The notes under the pieces are model-generated. The model did no database searches, had not been told where the DNA came from, and saw only the letters and a program-made list of their open reading frames with translations. From DATJYV01 sp035499415 (GTDB lineage Bacteria > Bacteroidota > Ignavibacteria > UBA10030), in the NCBI GenBank assembly GCA_035499415.1, contig DATJYV010000120.1:1-26786 (forward strand): DNA of 26,786 nt, in the 5' to 3' direction. The translations under genes were made by a program, and so were the position numbers. This document shows, piece by piece, positions 26,401 through 26,786 of the stretch (position 1 is the stretch's first letter; each line of letters opens with the position of its first letter).

Positions 26401-26424
26401 CAGTCGGAAGGGAGAGGGCTTCAC
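23407..26424 (-). CDS. TonB-dependent outer-membrane receptor with N-terminal carboxypeptidase-regulatory-like domain
   Basis: The 1005-residue TonB receptor belongs to a different subgroup from the one at 18447-21392. The signal peptide (FRLILVNLLLLIPSTLRSQ) is followed by a carboxypeptidase-regulatory-like domain (GVVSGSVIDSTTGERLMGAN to about residue 102). A candidate TonB box (GQEVIVTA, 108-115) and a plug follow (about 130-240), with LPDVNAAEAIGRLPGVSLLR, ILRGMSDAFTVVTIDGVRVP and DKDADAIAGSVNLVTRK. The plug style matches receptors related to those used for oligosaccharide uptake in Proteobacteria. The barrel ends in GDVGVRLTF with the terminal Phe. It starts with GTG at 26424, with only a weak purine-rich site (GAGG) about 13 bases upstream. 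A strong candidate promoter with an overlapping palindrome lies 50-80 bases upstream. The substrate is not readable; no SusD-like gene follows. Confidence 0.93.
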   Translation of the reverse strand: MKPSPFRLILVNLLLLIPSTLRSQGVVSGSVIDSTTGERLMGANVFLVGTSLGCSTDREGTYRMAAVPPGTYVVRISYIGYKTKLMDLRVANSDTLLSVALAPDVLEGQEVIVTAQLRGQIAAINQQVTANTIVNVVSEEKIQQLPDVNAAEAIGRLPGVSLLRSGGEANKIILRGMSDAFTVVTIDGVRVPPTDVDSRGFDLSTLSQGSLAGIELYKALTPDKDADAIAGSVNLVTRKAPSERVLRVDSKGDYNALMNSANQYDFSLRYGERFLDDIAGVQITGNLEKRIRSSEEDNINYATLYTNGAPSNYNISDFSLQFNDEFRKRNGVSLLLDYDTPDSGSIRFNNSFSKTSRDYATFTRNFPTPDGNDREFYQFEDRQQNLDTYNGSLHGSNNALGLTADWNLSFAQSLGEMPYDYYIDFVESPSLDANGQQTSGMKYPNGFHTQNDPGSLLQYALNNFQAASMDSGIFRSERNLDKEKTASLDLSKKYTIQDWASGELKVGGKYRTKDRSKAESRLFTPYYLTYWQPDVRLPDGSIVPKDFHGTWFDPFFERYLSTGNRIPAASDFLDPLPPSRDLFDQYNLKPLIDVNAMKLWYDLNKNGVSADGRTPEYSVDNTVDANYYDIVERVGGTYAMNTLNLSDAMTLMAGVRVESERNDYTSRFAPQSLGGFPTPTGSIKDTNSTYSEIVWLPNYQLILRPFDFMNVRAAAYRALARPDFNMRLETYVATGGGASNALTVGNDHLRAAKAWNYEVNTSFFEKTIGLFSVSAFYKEIKDMFHVFNGGGLTNNSLLDSLGVHWKEPFGSSSYSLIVPYNSNLPTKVWGFEVEHQANLGFLPGIFHNLVLSYNFSITRSQTHLLATQTVTTYIMIPGFPPLPQYQNIIVDTKQKLEGQPEFYGNAAIGYDVDGFSIRVSVFHQSQFIQSYSADGLNDPVTNAFTRWDLSVKQEIADFISVLVSINNLTNTDEGTATINRVANWNLPTSRTRYGTTGDVGVRLTF

Positions 26425-26455
26425 TCCGAGTCTCAGCCTCGATTTTACTTAATCG

Positions 26456-26481
26456 GTAACTTTACCGGGTTCTAAAGTTAC
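26456..26481. promoter_or_regulatory. Perfect 9+9 inverted repeat, candidate operator
   Basis: GTAACTTTA at 26456-26464 and TAAAGTTAC at 26473-26481 are perfect complements separated by eight bases (CCGGGTTC). The distal half-site contains the -10/-7 element of the predicted receptor promoter, so a protein bound here would block RNA polymerase. The alternative is an RNA hairpin at the very 5' end of the transcript. No second copy of the half-site was found upstream of the other genes. Confidence 0.6.
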
Positions 26482-26502
26482 TCTTTCCCGATTGAATGTC
26501 AA
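26473..26502 (-). promoter_or_regulatory. Candidate promoter of the first TonB receptor
   Basis: On the minus strand TTGACA (26502-26497) is followed after 16 bases by TAACTTTA (26480-26473). The first box is a perfect sigma-70 -35 hexamer. The second fits the Bacteroidota -7 element TAnnTTTG except for its last base, and lies 19 bases after the TTG, as in the Bacteroidota pattern. The leader to the GTG at 26424 would be about 40 bases. Confidence 0.6.
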
Positions 26503-26572
26503 GCAAATAATTGACGCAAAATCTTACGGGCAACACGCAGGGAGGTTTGATGCCATCCCAAAAATGAACAAC

Positions 26573-26723
26573 GTCATGCTGTTCCATTTTTGGCAACTCA
26601 CTTCTCCAGCACATCGGACCCTGAATCTCAGCCGGAGGGCCCCTGTCCCTGCCTGTCCGGCAGGCAGGCGCCTCTTGAATAACCAACCGTCCGGTAGGCC
26701 TCCGGCGGAAAGATCAGGGTGAC
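26573..26723 (+). repeat. MITE-like intergenic repeat, copy B
   Basis: The element is 151 bases, bounded by GTCATGCTG (26573-26581) and CAGGGTGAC (26715-26723), imperfect terminal inverted repeats (seven of nine). An internal perfect stem, CCTGCCTG/CAGGCAGG around TCCGG, lies at 26648-26668. It is closely related to copy A. A short open frame across it shows no coding features. Confidence 0.8.
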
Positions 26724-26786
26724 AAGGTCGGGTTATTGAGATGGCTTCTCGCGAAGATCAATTCCAATTGTGACAAATGCAATCGA

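Larger units (their letters stand above)
26425..26786. other. Intergenic region upstream of the first TonB receptor
   Basis: This 362-base stretch has no gene I can support. It holds, from left to right, the receptor leader, an inverted repeat overlapping a promoter, about 70 bases with nothing recognised, repeat copy B, and about 60 bases to the window edge with nothing recognised. Confidence 0.7.

Noticed and set aside
26492..26722. Small plus-strand open frame across repeat copy B
   Set aside because: It coincides with a dispersed repeat, is interrupted in copy A, and lacks a ribosome site.

Overview
The window looks like chromosomal DNA of a GC-rich member of the Bacteroidota/Ignavibacteriota side of the FCB group. 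The main evidence is type IX secretion (T9SS). Four proteins end in a classical type A sorting domain built on the N-(Y/F)-P-N-P-F-N-P-S-T motif, a fifth ends in a related C-terminal domain, and one gene encodes a PorV/PorQ-like barrel. Two TonB-dependent receptors with N-terminal carboxypeptidase-regulatory-like domains fit the same group. I cannot assign a genus. Every gene I accept lies on the minus strand, so transcription runs from high to low coordinates.

Layout in transcription order. (1) 26786-21627: a 362-base upstream region holds a dispersed repeat and a strong candidate promoter overlapped by a perfect inverted repeat. It is followed by a TonB receptor and a T9SS-exported beta-helix protein, with a terminator-like hairpin after them. 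(2) 21392-13652: a tight block of a second TonB receptor, a 752-residue secreted protein of unknown function, a PorV/PorQ-like barrel and a second outer-membrane barrel. (3) 13591-8921: two related, very beta-rich T9SS-exported proteins with a dispersed repeat between them. (4) 8659-1: a translationally coupled pectin operon. Its order is PL9 pectate lyase (T9SS cargo), GH28, GH105 unsaturated-uronyl hydrolase, LacI-family regulator, second GH28, CE8 pectin methylesterase, and the N-terminus of an M24 peptidase cut by the window edge.

Inferred working: the methylesterase and PL9 lyase attack pectin outside the cell, GH28 enzymes and GH105 shorten the saturated and unsaturated oligogalacturonides, and the LacI protein senses a product. 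The TonB receptors and barrels would form the uptake and surface-attachment layer. No SusD-like protein, inner-membrane sugar transporter, HTCS regulator or sigma/anti-sigma pair is visible. It therefore reads as a pectin utilisation locus without the SusC/SusD hallmark, with T9SS surface proteins in its place. This functional link between the operon and the upstream blocks rests on proximity only.

The non-coding highlights are three related MITE-like intergenic elements (8769-8867, 11223-11351, 26573-26723) and the promoter-overlapping palindrome at 26456-26481.
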